A DNA stretch of 64,000 nucleotides from Cordilura impudica (taxonomy: Eukaryota > Arthropoda > Insecta > Diptera > Scathophagidae). The position numbers and the translations under genes were made by a program. The notes under the pieces were generated by a model, which was given only the letters and a program-made list of their open reading frames with translations, was not told where the DNA came from and searched no databases. Positions 22,562 to 32,929 of this stretch are shown here, one piece after another; within the stretch, counting starts at the first letter, position 1, and every line of letters begins with the position of its first letter. The stretch is from contig OY821519.1 in NCBI GenBank assembly GCA_963682025.1, forward strand, positions 196,758,920 to 196,822,919. The letters are read 5' to 3'.

Positions 22562-22796
22562 CAGGGGTCGAATCGTCGCATTTGTTTTCGAAATTTTTCA
22601 ATCGAAATTATTTTTTATTTTCCAAACTTAAATACTAAGAGGAATTCTACTCTGTCACAGCTAACGAGTTATGGTCCGTAGTTAATAATAAAAGTGAAAC
22701 GAGGTCTGACGATCGTCCGTCTTCTTTAAATAATAAACCAAAATATGGAATTTCGATTTATTTTACTCGATATAGAATGCGACGATTTGCCCCCAG
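22562..22796. mobile_element. MITE with 21-bp inverted termini
   Basis: The left terminus CAGGGGTCGAATCGTCGCATT and the complement of the right terminus (broken here as CTGGGGGCAAATCG + TCGCATT) match at 18 of 21 positions. The element is 235 bp, has no coding capacity, and lies inside a family A copy. I see no convincing target duplication. Confidence 0.7.
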
Positions 22797-23037
22797 TATG
22801 ATTTAGCCCATCAGCCGATATCAAAATTCGGAGTGAGGGCAAAGGTAGTAGGCCAGTACAGTGAAACCTACAAAAAGTCTGGCGTTGTCATTCTCTCCCT
22901 TTTTATTACATACTTGTTCTGATGCATAAGAAATATAAAAGGTCATAAAACCGTGAAACCGTTTGGATGTTTTACTATACTGACTTGATAATTTCAACCT
23001 GACTTAGAATTTCTCTTCCTCCAAAATGGCTGTTGTA

Positions 23038-23205
23038 CAATGTAATCAGTAGTACAAAAAAAACCTACGGGATCAATTTTAATTTTAATACCTATAAAAT
23101 TATGAAGCCCGACATTCACTTAAATCTATATAAAAAAAATACTGCATCTAATTTTCTCAACTTCGATTTACATATGTTTTTGAGAAAAATTGGGATTTTA
23201 CTAAA
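23038..23205 (+). mobile_element. Family A repeat, continuation
   Basis: AATCAGTAGTACAAAAAAAA, CCCGACATTCACTTAAATCT and 'TTTTCTCAACTTCGATTTAC' match the middle of family A (compare 21707-21840). This is the other half of the copy at 22300-22561, separated by the MITE and about 240 bp more. Confidence 0.6.
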
Positions 23206-23344
23206 TGATCGGATAGGAGTTACCTACTGTAAAAATTTCAAGACGATTGGCCCAGTGGTGTAGTCTCCTATAAACCACAAACAAACAAAGAAACAAACAA
23301 ACAAACACACAAACATACACAACTCCATTTTTATATATAAGATT
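23206..23344 (-). mobile_element. Helitron 5' end, minus strand
   Basis: The complement reads A-TCTTATATATAAAAATGGAG, then a GTTTGT-rich tract and the GGAGACTACACCACTGGGCC block. That is the layout of insect Helitron 5' ends (TC start after A, 'TATATAAAAATG', then GTTTGTTYG). The CAAACAAAG run at about 23278-23320 is part of this end. The 3' CTRR end was not found. Confidence 0.6.
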
Positions 23345-24000
23345 GTATCCACTACAAATTTTTTTATTAGTATCAAAGTTTTAAATATTTTTTGTTTTAA
23401 TTATTAAGTTATTCGATCGCAATTTTTTTTTATTTAATCGAATATCGAATTTAACCAGCTAAAAGCCTACTGGATAGATATGTAAGCAGTTTAAATCCCA
23501 CCATTACAGCAACTATTACAAATGTAAAAAATACTTCCGTTGCATTATATATATTTTATTTCTTAAATAAATTTAATAAAATTGTTTGCCTTTCTACAAA
23601 GTAAAGTGTATAAAATTCGAAAAAGAAAATAAAACACTGTATGTCCTCAATCTCCAAGTGCTTATTTGGTCAGCGAAACAGCAGTCCCCCAGAGATTGCA
23701 GAGCAATTCAAATAATGAACTTTATCTATTTGAAAACTATTTGGTACTGAGCGCAATTCGATAAAATTCTTTATAAAACTTCTAACTTGCTTACTTTATT
23801 TGCAGAGTGCTGTCAAAGTTAAATAATTACACTAGGCAACAAATAAACTGCAAGTAAAGAGTATCTGCTTTATGTATTGTTGCCTGGTAAACTCGGAAAG
23901 TTCAGTAAAAATATTTCTATGGACAACTTGTTTTTTTATTTTGTTATGCATGTTAATTTCATCATAGACATCAATCATCAGACATAAACATCAATTTTTT
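23345..24000. other. AT-rich DNA, nothing recognised
   Basis: No gene, RNA or repeat identified. Confidence 0.4.
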
Positions 24001-24060
24001 ACCGATGTCCATAAATACCAAAATATATGACCTAGACCCTTGTGTCCACCTGTATGTCCA
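24001..24060 (+). mobile_element. Family A repeat, left piece of a split copy
   Basis: ATACCAAAATATATGACCTA, GACCC and GTATGTCCA match the start of family A. The copy resumes at 25456 with TGTCCATGTAATCGTTGTAA, which is exactly the A-family TGTCCATGTAAAGCTTGTAA block. The 1,395-bp element between them inserted at TGTCCA. Confidence 0.75.
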
Positions 24061-25455
24061 TTAGGGCGGGTCGATTTATTTTTCGACATTTTCCCTATGA
24101 TTTCCGTATTCTATGGGTTATTCCATGAAAATTTGCCGAAGGAACCATACCTCTATCGTTAAAATCGAGTCCCCTACTTTTTGTTGGTAGATTTTTTCCC
24201 AAATTGACGTTCGTATGAAATATTACCTACACGTTCACATCCATAACTCAAAAACTATCGAACGGGTTTAATCGCCAGGCGCGTTCGAAAGGAGAGCTCA
24301 TTTTGATCAATTTACAAAAAAAATCTCCGACATTGGTCCAACGGTTCAAAAGTTACGGGCATTTTTGCCCAAATTTTGGAGCATTTTTCCATTTTTTTCA
24401 TGATTTTGTCCAAGAATATTACTTTCATGGCCATTTTTTGACTCAATTTTTTTGACTTACGAAGCTTACGGACCTTACGATAGACTTCTTTATTTTTGTT
24501 TGTTTATAATATTCCAGTGCAAGAATGATAGAGATAAAGATGACGATACCATTTTATTCGAACCACCGTTTACGCAAAGTTATTCGTATGAACATTTGGA
24601 GGGATATTTAAATTACGAAGTGCCACCGTTCGATGATCCACAAATTCCTTTACACATTCAAGGAACGGAAAGACATGTCCAATTGCTGGCTGCCACTGCT
24701 AAACGAGTTGCAGGAAAGAATGTAGAAGGCGCTATGGCGACGACATTAGAGAGCCGTACGAAAACACCCAGACTTGAAAGCAAACAAGACTTTCAAAAAA
24801 AAAAAATGTTTTTTTTCACATTTTGTCTTTTACTACACTCAAATTGAATATCTTTTTTTGATAATAGGTTGATAGATACTTTATTATCTCTTAATTTGAA
24901 TTTTTGTACAAAAAAAAAATAAAAAGGGGAAAAAAATCAAAAATTTGGTTGTATGTGTTATTTTGTTTTAGCAATATCGCATGAATTAATCAACCGAATT
25001 CGATAAATTTGGGCTTTGGGCTTCGCTTTGAATTGTAAATTGAATTAAATAATGGATTGGGCCAAAAAAATGGTCATGAAAGTAATATTCTTGGACAAAA
25101 TCATGAAAAAAATGGAAAAATGCTCCAAAATTTGGACAAAAATGCACGTAACTTATGAACCGTTGGACCAATGTTGGAGATTTTTTTTTGTAAATTTATC
25201 AAAATGAGCTCACCATTCTAACGCGCCTACTGGCCTACCCGATCGATAGTTTCTGAGTTATGGATGTGAACGTGTAGGTAATATTTCATACGAACGTCAA
25301 TTTGGGAAAAAATCTACCAACAAAAAGTAGGGGACTCGATTTTAACGATAGAGGTATGGTTCCTTCGCCAAATTTTCATGGAATAACCCATAGAATACGG
25401 AAATCATAGGGAAATTGGTGAATTTTTTCACTCCCTACAAATCGACCCGCCCTAA
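24061..25455. mobile_element. 1.4-kb long-inverted-repeat DNA element, 6-bp TSD
   Basis: The termini are TTAGGGCGGGTCGATTT (24061) and AAATCGACCCGCCCTAA (ending 25455). The inverted arms are about 387 bp (24061-24447 and 25069-25455) with few differences. The 6-bp target TGTCCA is duplicated at 24055-24060 and 25456-25461. The undisturbed family A sequence has a single TGTCCA at this site, so the duplication length is directly supported. Unlike the palindrome at 4870, the interior (24448-25068) is unique and carries the last exon of a transposase-like gene. It is non-autonomous as it stands. Confidence 0.93.
24513..24846 (+). pseudogene. Last exon of a transposase-like protein (ER-motif family)
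   Basis: A splice acceptor (pyrimidine-rich TTTGTTTATAATATTCCAG, ending at about 24512) precedes an open stretch to 24845. It contains LFEPPFTQSYSYEHLEGYL, IPLHIQGTERHVQLLAATAK and LESRTKTPRLESKQDF. These match, in order, the C-terminal blocks of an arthropod protein family that I know only as 'uncharacterized' (family form: PPxTxxLS...FPCHTQAVERCVKLVTEAS...LQSRxxMPxFESKRDF). The same family occurs at 26940-29280. The upstream exons are absent: only arms lie to the left. The function as the transposase of these elements is inferred from its position inside them. It is intact as an exon but useless alone. Confidence 0.75.
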
Positions 25456-25640
25456 TGTCCATGTAATCGTTGTAATGAAACTATTGGTCCAACATTTTAA
25501 TGAAATTTTGTTTATGCAATTTTTGTCCTAGATTTTATCAACTATAGAATTGGTGGAAATCGGTGCAAATGACTACTAACTGATTGACTTAAATTGTCCT
25601 AACATCCAAATTATCACACAAATCTCAGTTAAATTTCGTC
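25456..25640 (+). mobile_element. Family A repeat, right piece of a split copy
   Basis: It continues from 24060: TGTCCATGTAATCGTTGTAA, ATTTTAATGAAATTTTGTTT, GGTGGAAATCGGTGCA and CCAAATTATCACACAAATCT. It ends just before the next family A copy begins at 25649. Confidence 0.7.
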
Positions 25641-25648
25641 TATGTATG

Positions 25649-26515
25649 TTTTTATACCCTATACCACTATGCAGTTTGGGTATAATGACTTTGTGCTGCT
25701 GTTTGTAAGTATCAAAAATATTTGAGTTAGACCCATCTTTTACCGATCGACTCAGAATCACTCTCTAAGTCCGTCCGTCCGTCCGTCTGTCCGTCCATCT
25801 GTCCGTCCGTCTGTATGTCCATGTAAACCTTGTAATCAAAATACAGGTCGCAAAAATTAATATGTTTTAATAAAAATTGATATATAAGACTTTATCAGCC
25901 ATAGGATGAACGCTATTGAAATTGGTGGAATTCGGTCCATGATCAGACCTAGACCCCTATGAAATCGACTTAAATTGCCATAAGTTGCAATTTGTCATAT
26001 AGATCTCGGTAAAATTATGTTGGTATGTGTTTATTACATCCATTTATCAGTTGCCCAAAAATAAACCACTTTTGTCATAGCCCCCATATAAAGCTGCTTC
26101 CTGATTTTCACTTAAATCTATCGAAAAAAAAAATAAAATATTGCACAGATTTTTCTCAAATTTAGTTTGTATATATTTTTTCAAAATATAAGACACTTTA
26201 ACAAATATCGTCAGGATCTTACTTAGTCCCCATATAAATATAGCACCCGATAGAAATTTTTTCATATCTGCAGCCAAAAAAATACATACCAATGCCACTC
26301 AAATGGGTGTGTGCTTATTTTCTATATTCACTTAGTTGGATTGAAGAGGTAGGTCTACAAATAAGACCTCTAGTAACATGCTTAGTCATGAACCCAATAT
26401 AATGCTATTTCTCGATCTTCACTTAAGTTTATATATATTGATATTTTCTACATCCAATTAGTTGGACCTAAGAATTCTTATCTAGGCCCATGGTATATGA
26501 TATTATCTAGACCAG
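25649..26515 (+). mobile_element. Family A repeat, near full length
   Basis: It starts TTTTTATACCCTATACCACT. It has an expanded GTCC/GTCT tract (25769-25815), CATATCTGCAG at about 26262-26273 and a tail with GGCCCATGGTATATGATATT at about 26487. The 20-bp palindrome is eroded. A duplicated ~130-bp block near the 3' end (about 26320-26470) repeats TTTTCTATATYCAMTTAGTTGGA. Confidence 0.85.
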
Positions 26516-26670
26516 TGGTGGTGCATCTTTTTTACCACTAAAGGAAAATTAATGCTTCATTAATCGTAAACAGGACGCAAGGAACTCAAATTTATTAATA
26601 ATTTTCTAGGAGAAAAAAAAAAATGAAAATTGATTATTTTACGGATTCAGTATTTGCTTAAAATTTTATA

Positions 26671-26935
26671 CTAGCAGATTCCAGCGCTCGAAATTGGAAT
26701 GCAATTTTTATTCAAATTTATTTCTTAACTTAGCCAATTCACAAACCAACACCTTTTTTAAAAAACCAACACCTTTTTAAAATTTAATACACACACACGT
26801 AGCATATGTATAATTTTATGTACGTGTTAGTAGCAATTTTAAATGAGTAACAATTTAAGAATGAATAACAATTTTTCACTAATTTTATTGCTGCATCAGA
26901 CAAATTTAAAAAAAAATTAAAAATTCAGCCAACAA
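26671..26935 (-). mobile_element. Family B (Helentron-like) copy, truncated
   Basis: CTAGCAGATTCCAGCGCTCG at 26671 is the complement of the 3' hairpin-CTAG end. It is followed by TTAGCCAATTCACAAACCAA and the ACACACACGTAGCATATGTA block. An internal 'aaccaacaccttttt' is duplicated. It joins the transposase remnant at about 26935 without its 5' end. Confidence 0.7.
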
Positions 26936-26939
26936 ACGC

Positions 26940-27830
26940 TGGCCCACACGGTAGAATTATACGAAGATTCGAATTGCTGTTAAAAAAAGACCATTGAATT
27001 GGTTCGTTTGCCTTCTACACTTAAACGAATTTCCGTTTCGGCATTTGTTTGAAGCTTTGGATAAATCAACCAGCACTGGACCTAGATCGGCAACCGGAAA
27101 ACTGAGCCACCAAATCGAAACTTGTGAAACTCTTCCGGTAAGTTATTGCTGTCACTCATTTATTATAATTGTCAACCGTTTTTAATTATTTTATTATTAT
27201 ATATTTTCCGGTGGTGGACGGCTTTCAGAAAATTGAGTTGAAAAATATGCCCCCTTCTCTAGAAAAAACTTAATTTTCCACCGATTCGAAGTACTTATAC
27301 GACATGGCCCATGCAATTTCTAGCGGCATGGTTTCGGTGGATCTGGCTAACACCAAACCAGGTAAACTTCTACATTATCGGTGGCTCACCAAGGCCGCTA
27401 GATTGTTACGATTATATGTGACAACGGAAAATCTAGATGAGAATTTAAGAAAAATATCTTGTTATCAATGCTGTTTGATTACAGCAAAGAAAAGCGCGAC
27501 TGTGCTATAAAGGAAATTGTACGCTATCGTACCGATGTTGACGACCCAAGGGAACTTACGAGTTTATAAAAAACCAGATATCAACTTTAATTGCACAAAC
27601 TACAGGGAAATAATCAATTTGAATGATATAAATAGCATGTTTGAACCACCATTCACGCGAAGCATTGAAAGAATATTTAAATCAAGATGATCCACCGTTT
27701 AGTTATCCAAAAGTTCCATCACACATACAAGGAACGGAGCGATACGTTTAATTGCTAGCTAGCGTTTCCAAACGAGTAATACCGGAAAATGTAGAGGCTG
27801 TTTAGGTGACGACACACATTGGTTGAGGTT
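26940..27830 (+). pseudogene. Decayed transposase-like gene, same ER-motif family
   Basis: Blocks in order: WFVCLLHLNEFPFRHLFEAL then TSTGPRSATGKLSHQIETCE (26994-27135); an intron with donor CCG|GTAAGT (about 27138) and acceptor GGCTTTCAG (about 27229); IELKNMPPSLEK, a stop/indel, KYLYDMAHAISSGMVSVDLA, PGKLLHYRWLT and LRLYVTTENLDENL (27230-27450); after a deletion, MLFDYSKEKRDCAIKEIVRY; KKPDINFNCTNYREII with FEPPFT; and a frameshifted IQGTERYV near 27730. The corresponding family motifs are WLVCxLHANELPLRHL, DLANRxPGxxxHxRWLT and RLYVGTENP. Several stops and frameshifts make it dead. It extends the exon seen at 24513 upstream, showing the gene has introns. N-terminal sequence is cut at the family B junction. 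Confidence 0.8.
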
Positions 27831-29210
27831 CATAGAACGAGCGGCTAAAAATAGAAGACGTTGCCGAAGGACAATGAAACTTGGCACGTACGCATTTTTT
27901 GTTTGATTCAAGAAAAAAATGGAAAAATCGAAATGATCCGACCACTTTTACGCCCACCTCCCATATAAAGTGAAAATTAAATTTTGACTTACGGCATTGT
28001 TTTTTGGCACATAGCATTCTTAAACACTCAGAATAATTTGTGTGAAATTTGAAAAATATCCACCCACCTTTACGCCCACTTCCCATACAACTTGTATTGA
28101 AAAAGTGGCATAACTCTCTTGATTTTCAATGCATCAACTCAATTTTCACAAGAAATAAATATTATAATTATAGAATGGGCTCCTGAAAATATATACCTGA
28201 TCCGGGGTGAATGCCTTAATGGATTTGTTTAAACACTCACTTTTTTTGCGGCGATATCAACTCCACTAAGGTGTTTTTACAAAAATCTTGTACCTTTGTC
28301 CTCTTTGTTCGCAGTTGGCAATCCTCGAAGGCTTTTATTGGACTTCCACGTTATCCATATTTGACTAGCTTGGTGCTTCATTGTTTGCGGTATATTTGCA
28401 CACTTTGTAAAGATTTTTTAGCCAATTTTCATTAAGTTCAAGAAAACTGGTTTTTATGCGTCTTGCTTTTTGCCGTCTATCTTTGAACTTTGTAAAAAAA
28501 AGTCTTTTTTCTAAAATCTAGTAAATACTTCGACATCCTCAGCAGTCATTTCTTCATTTCTATTTGAAATGACTTGGATCAATATCACTGTTGGTATCAA
28601 TCAATATTTCGCAAATATTTAAATAAAAAATTGTTAAATTTTCCATGATTAATTAATTAAAATCTTGATATAACTTAATTTGTTACTTTATCACTTTATA
28701 GTTTTTACTGCTTTTTTTTTTGGAAAGGAGCAGGTAGGAGCAGCTGAATTTTTCTTCAGCTTTTAGCTCAGACTTCAAGCTGGAATTTGACATATTTCGT
28801 TAAACAGCGCTCCACAGTTCTAAAAAGGGGTAGTACACTGAAATTGATGAACATTGAAATTTTGATGTTGTTTATATTTTGTTCTACGAAATTTTTTATG
28901 TGGCACTTTTTCCAACTTTTTTTAATGCAAACCCCATCCATGGCTATTCTTATTTACGAAAATATACAACAAATTCAAATGATAAGTTTAGTGTGATTGT
29001 ACCAAAAGATTGAATATACAGTAAATTTGCATGCCACTTTAAACAAGCGAACATATATGAAATTCGTGCGGGTCTGTCCAAACAAATAATAAATATATCA
29101 GCCCAATATTATGGAATCATAATATTCAAATATCTGACAACAAAATACCAAAAACTTCTCCAAATCGGCGAACATGAAGAAAATGAATTTCGGATGCTCT
29201 TCACCCTATG
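27831..29210. other. Sequence interrupting the transposase remnant
   Basis: This separates the ER-motif block from the final LESRxKxPRLxSKxDF block (29215). It contains two imperfect ~120-bp direct repeats, each with TTTTACGCCCACYTCCCATA (about 27946 and 28068), and about 1 kb with no recognisable coding. It is probably another insertion, plus eroded element sequence. I could not define its ends. Confidence 0.45.
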
Positions 29211-29282
29211 TGCGGCATTAGAGAGCCGTGCGAAATTGCCCAGACTTCAAAGCAAAAAAGACTTCAAACAATACTTTTTTTA
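29211..29282 (+). pseudogene. C-terminal block of the ER-motif transposase family
   Basis: The frame reads ALESRAKLPRLQSKKDFKQY. It matches TLESRTKTPRLESKQDF at 24748-24800 and the family's C-terminus. It completes, after an interruption, the remnant at 26940-27830. Confidence 0.7.
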
Positions 29283-29409
29283 GTTTCTTTTCTATTACTA
29301 AGTTAAATTCATTTTTTCATTTATATATGTTCTGACTAAATATATTTCTAAGGAGAAAAACAAACTTGCAAAAAGAAACAAACATACCCATTACGCTGAT
29401 TTTTTCATG

Positions 29410-29694
29410 TAAAGTGCCAAAAATGGTGATTTTTTGAAATGTTTGTATAGGGAATCCCCAGGAGGATTCCAGGGGTGTGCCACTGGCAAGGGTGGGTCGG
29501 GCCTCCAAAGTGAGTGGGGGTCGGTCTTACATTTAGACTCGATTGGGGCACTCTAAATGGGTCAAAGTGAAACAGACAGACAAACAGGTCAAAAGTCGGG
29601 ACATCATAATTCGTTTTCGAGGTATGGTTCCCTCGGCAAAGTTTCTTAGTTTAATCGCTAGAATACGGGCGATTTTTAAGTCGACCAGCCCTAA
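29410..29694 (+). mobile_element. Right end of a TTAGGG-type element
   Basis: It matches 31025-31297: AATGGTGATTTTT, CTCGATTGGGGCACTCTAAA, CAGACAGACAAACAGGTCAA, GAGGTATGGTTCC and GGGCGATTTTTAAGTCGACC, ending CCCTAA at 29690-29695. It lies about 130 bp after the C-terminal coding block, as expected if this is the 3' terminus of the autonomous-type element whose gene lies at 26940-29282. The left terminus is missing. Confidence 0.7.
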
Positions 29695-29868
29695 TATATG
29701 TATATACATCTTGGTTAAAAAAAATAAAGATCATTTTTTTCATATTTTATAAATAAAAATATTCAGAAATTCCGTTACATCTGTTCGAATTTTACTCAAA
29801 ATTGCTATATTAACATTTATAACAAATACTACCGACAATTTTTGGACCAAATAACATTATAATAAGTA

Positions 29869-30342
29869 CTAGCAGAGCCAGCACTTGAAAAGCGAGTGCA
29901 AATTCTAGGAAATTTTATTTTTTCCTATTTGTTGTTATAAGTTTTTAATTTAATAAGAGACTAAAGGTACGCTAATCAATTTTAGCCAATCCACAATTCA
30001 ACGCTTATTAAATAAATTCATTAAATTTCATTATATGGATTTGTTGAGCACACGGAAGATATATAAATTGGTTTGTTAACAAATAATTTTATAAGAGCCT
30101 ATAGGTACGCTACAATTTTAGTCAATTCACAACACAACATAGGGCTTTGATATATAATAAATAAACTTACAGTACGGGCATTACTCCAGAAAAATGTTCC
30201 AGGTGGTGCAAATCTGTAAATATGGTGGACAGCTAAAAAGAAATACCTTTCAAATGAGGTATTTTTGGGTGAAGTCAGTTAGTAATTAAAACTTTTTATA
30301 TCGGTCACTAGAAATCGCCTTGTCTATTAATATATATATATC
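29869..30342 (-). mobile_element. Family B (Helentron-like) copy
   Basis: CTAGCAGAGCCAGC at 29869 begins the complement of the 3' end (CTAG, hairpin degenerate). CTAGGAAATTTTATTTTT, GCTAATCAATTTTAGCCAAT and, near the other end, GCTAAAAAGAAATACCTTTC and AAATCGCCTTGTCTATTAAT follow in family order. It is longer than other copies because a ~110-bp segment (CTAWAGGTACGCT...AATTCACAA) is present twice, at about 29961 and 30101. Confidence 0.75.
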
Positions 30343-30419
30343 ATAATATGGGCTATGGAACCCATACAAAGTGGAAAATATGTTCAGGCCAAAATTATAT
30401 GACAATAACTAATTAAAAA

Positions 30420-30560
30420 TATAAGAAAATTATAGTCGGACTAGATCTCACAACATGAATTCAAAGAACGGTTAGTAGGTGCAATGAACTGGATGTAGAA
30501 AATAAGTACACAGAAAATTTGAGTGGTGTTGATTTAAATTTGTTGCCTGCCGATATATGT
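30420..30560 (-). mobile_element. Family A repeat, 3' fragment
   Basis: AAGAAAATTATAGTCGGACT followed by GGATGTAGAAAATAAGTA and AATTTGAGTGGTG is the complement of the family A 3' end. Only the last ~130 bp remain. Confidence 0.7.
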
Positions 30561-30605
30561 TTAAGTTATTTGTTTTATTCAAAAGTATATATATATATAT
30601 ATCTA

Positions 30606-31297
30606 TTAGGGCGGGTCGGACAAAAAATCGTTCAAGTGACAAGGAAAATCATATTCTAGGGATCAAAAAAAGAAATTTTGCCCAGGTAACCATACCTCTA
30701 AAATGAATTCTGATGTCCCGGCTTTTGACCTGTCTGTCTGTCTGCCATGGGGAACCCCATTTCCGCATCTGATCTGAAACTTAGCCCAGACTTTTGTTGT
30801 GACTACAGATTAATTTTGGGGTAGTCACGCAGAGTCACGTATAGTCACGCATAGTCACGGAGTGATTTAAAAATTATTTACCCTCATCCGATCGATCTTT
30901 TTGAATAACATAACAAAGTCCAAGCGTATGATTATTATTTATTAGCACATTAGAAGATACGTATACGTATGAGTGTTAATATTAATATTAAATCAAACAC
31001 AGTCGGCCCAATTCTAAACACAAAATGGTGATTTTTCTAAATGTTTGTATGGGGAACCCCCGGGGTTCCAGGGGGTGTGCGACTGGGTGCTCCAAAGTTA
31101 GTGGGGGTCGATCATACATTTAGACTCGATTGGGGCACTCTAAATGGGTCAAAGTGAGACAGACAGACAAACAGGTCAAAAGTCGGGACATCGGAATTCG
31201 TTTTAGAGGTATGGTTCCTCGAGCAAAGTTTCTTATTTGGATCCCTAGAATACGATTTTCCTTGTCACGTGGGCGATTTTTAAATCGACCCGCCTTA
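30606..31297. mobile_element. TTAGGG-type inverted-repeat element
   Basis: The left arm (30606-30745) starts TTAGGGCGGGTCGGACAAAA and contains GTGACAAGGAAAATC, ATTCTAGGGATC, AACCATACCTCTAAAATG and GACCTGTCTGTCTGTCTG. The right arm (about 31160-31297) is its complement, ending TCGACCCGCCTTA. The interior has the complement of the 17649-type tandem repeat (about 30755-30895). Its right half matches 29410-29694. The last bases are mutated, so I could not define a target duplication. Confidence 0.8.
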
Positions 31298-31319
31298 TAC
31301 ATATGTATAGTATTATAGA

Positions 31320-31640
31320 TTTAATTGAAGTTCGGGAAACAGTTTCTTATGTGGACTATGACTAAACTTGCTACTACAGTGTTTATTTTTGGAATCCTTA
31401 ATGTGTACAAAAAATACACGTTAACCAAATTCAATCGACATCTAAACAATAACTTGGATCTTAGGAAAATTAAAGTAAGTCTCATGTGTATCATTTGTAT
31501 GTATGAACATGAAAGGACATTCGACTAAGAAAGTGATTTTGAGCCGTTCAGTGGACCTTGGACACATATTTTTGGTGGTTACAGAACATCGGCGCAAACT
31601 CATTATACCCTGACCACAGAATGGTATAGGATATACAATT
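31320..31640 (-). mobile_element. Family A repeat, degraded
   Basis: The complement carries CATTCTGTGGTCAGGGTATA, ATCACTTTCTTAGTCGAATG and CATTAAGGATTCCAAAAATAAA in family A order. The GTCC tract is lost. Confidence 0.65.
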
Positions 31641-32929
31641 TAATTTTGTCCGGAAATTAAAATATATTCTCAAAACTAAGTTTTACAATCGTTGGAACCG
31701 ACTTTCACTAATAGTTTACATTTATTCATAATGATACAAATTTATATATGATTTGTGTGGCATATTTTAGATATTCTATTTAATTTGATGTGCATAATCT
31801 TAAACTCAAGTGGTTACATGTCAACGCCACCAATATGTATGAATTCAACACAACTATTCTAAACTATTCTACTTTACACCATTCTAAGGAACATGATTAA
31901 TTAAGCTCATTAATACCATCTTTTGTTATATAGATTAAAATAGGATCAATTACTTGGTACATTTAACTCTAACCGAACATCTGTCGATAAAATTGTGCAC
32001 AAAAGGCAGTGCCAAATTTAATAAATTTAAATTTACTGGGATTCTAATATAGATATATAACTATTTTGTCTTCTTTGTTTGCTCTTATCACAAGTTTCCA
32101 TATATCGACAAACAATAGTTCAATGAAATGTTAATAACCATTCTGTCTCGCTTTATTAGTAACAAACTGCTTGTTGCTAGACGACACGCGTGGTCAAATG
32201 TATTCAAGTGTCATATATAATATTGTTATATTTATTGTTATTTGGTTTTAATTTGGCAAATTGTTTCTCTTTGTTTTTGAAATTTATGGAAAAAATAGTT
32301 CCTTTTCCAACTTATGGATTGCTTTTCATTTTCTTTACAATAATAGCTATAATTTATGTCATTGTTTTCATACGTGTTTTACTAAAATTGACAACTGTGA
32401 TTTCTTTGTTCTGTTATTGAGAATTTAAGAATTGAGGATGATTGTAAAAAATATGAAAATAACTTTTAAAGAGATATATGCACATGATAGCTGAAATAAA
32501 CAAATTCAAATACCAATTCAAAAATAAGGAAAGTTGTATGAACCAAAATTTAAATTTTTTGTCTGAAAATATATGTAAACCACATCATTTCCAATTTTTT
32601 ATTATTTATTTTTTTTATATATATTTACAATATTTGTTAAACAGAAGATCTTCTGGACTCATATTTGCACTTTCTGGAGTACATCTACAAATGTTATTAT
32701 TAGATTTGCATCAAACTTGCTTATTATCGTATGTATGTAGATAGATTGCAATTTAAATTAACAAACAAAAAAAAAAAAAAAAACATATTTACAATAAGAT
32801 TTGTAGAAGGTTTTATATATATCCTAGATCAAATATATTGACTTTAGGATCTAAGATAATTTTTTTACATAAAATTCATGAGAAACTTATGCAAAAACAT
32901 ATATAAAACAAATTTGAAAATATCTGTGA
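31641..32929. other. AT-rich DNA, nothing recognised
   Basis: The small hydrophobic frames at 32190-32420 and 32478-32744 are low-complexity Phe/Ile/Leu-rich translations of AT-rich DNA, with no start context or splice signals that would support them. An A-run lies at about 32767-32784. Confidence 0.4.

Noticed and set aside
28787..28996. Minus/plus small frames as part of the transposase
   Set aside because: Translation shows no match to the conserved blocks of the family; treated as interrupting sequence.
32190..32420. Small hydrophobic protein with apparent membrane segments
   Set aside because: AT-rich DNA gives Phe/Ile/Leu-rich frames by chance; no start context, no neighbours and no homology recognised.
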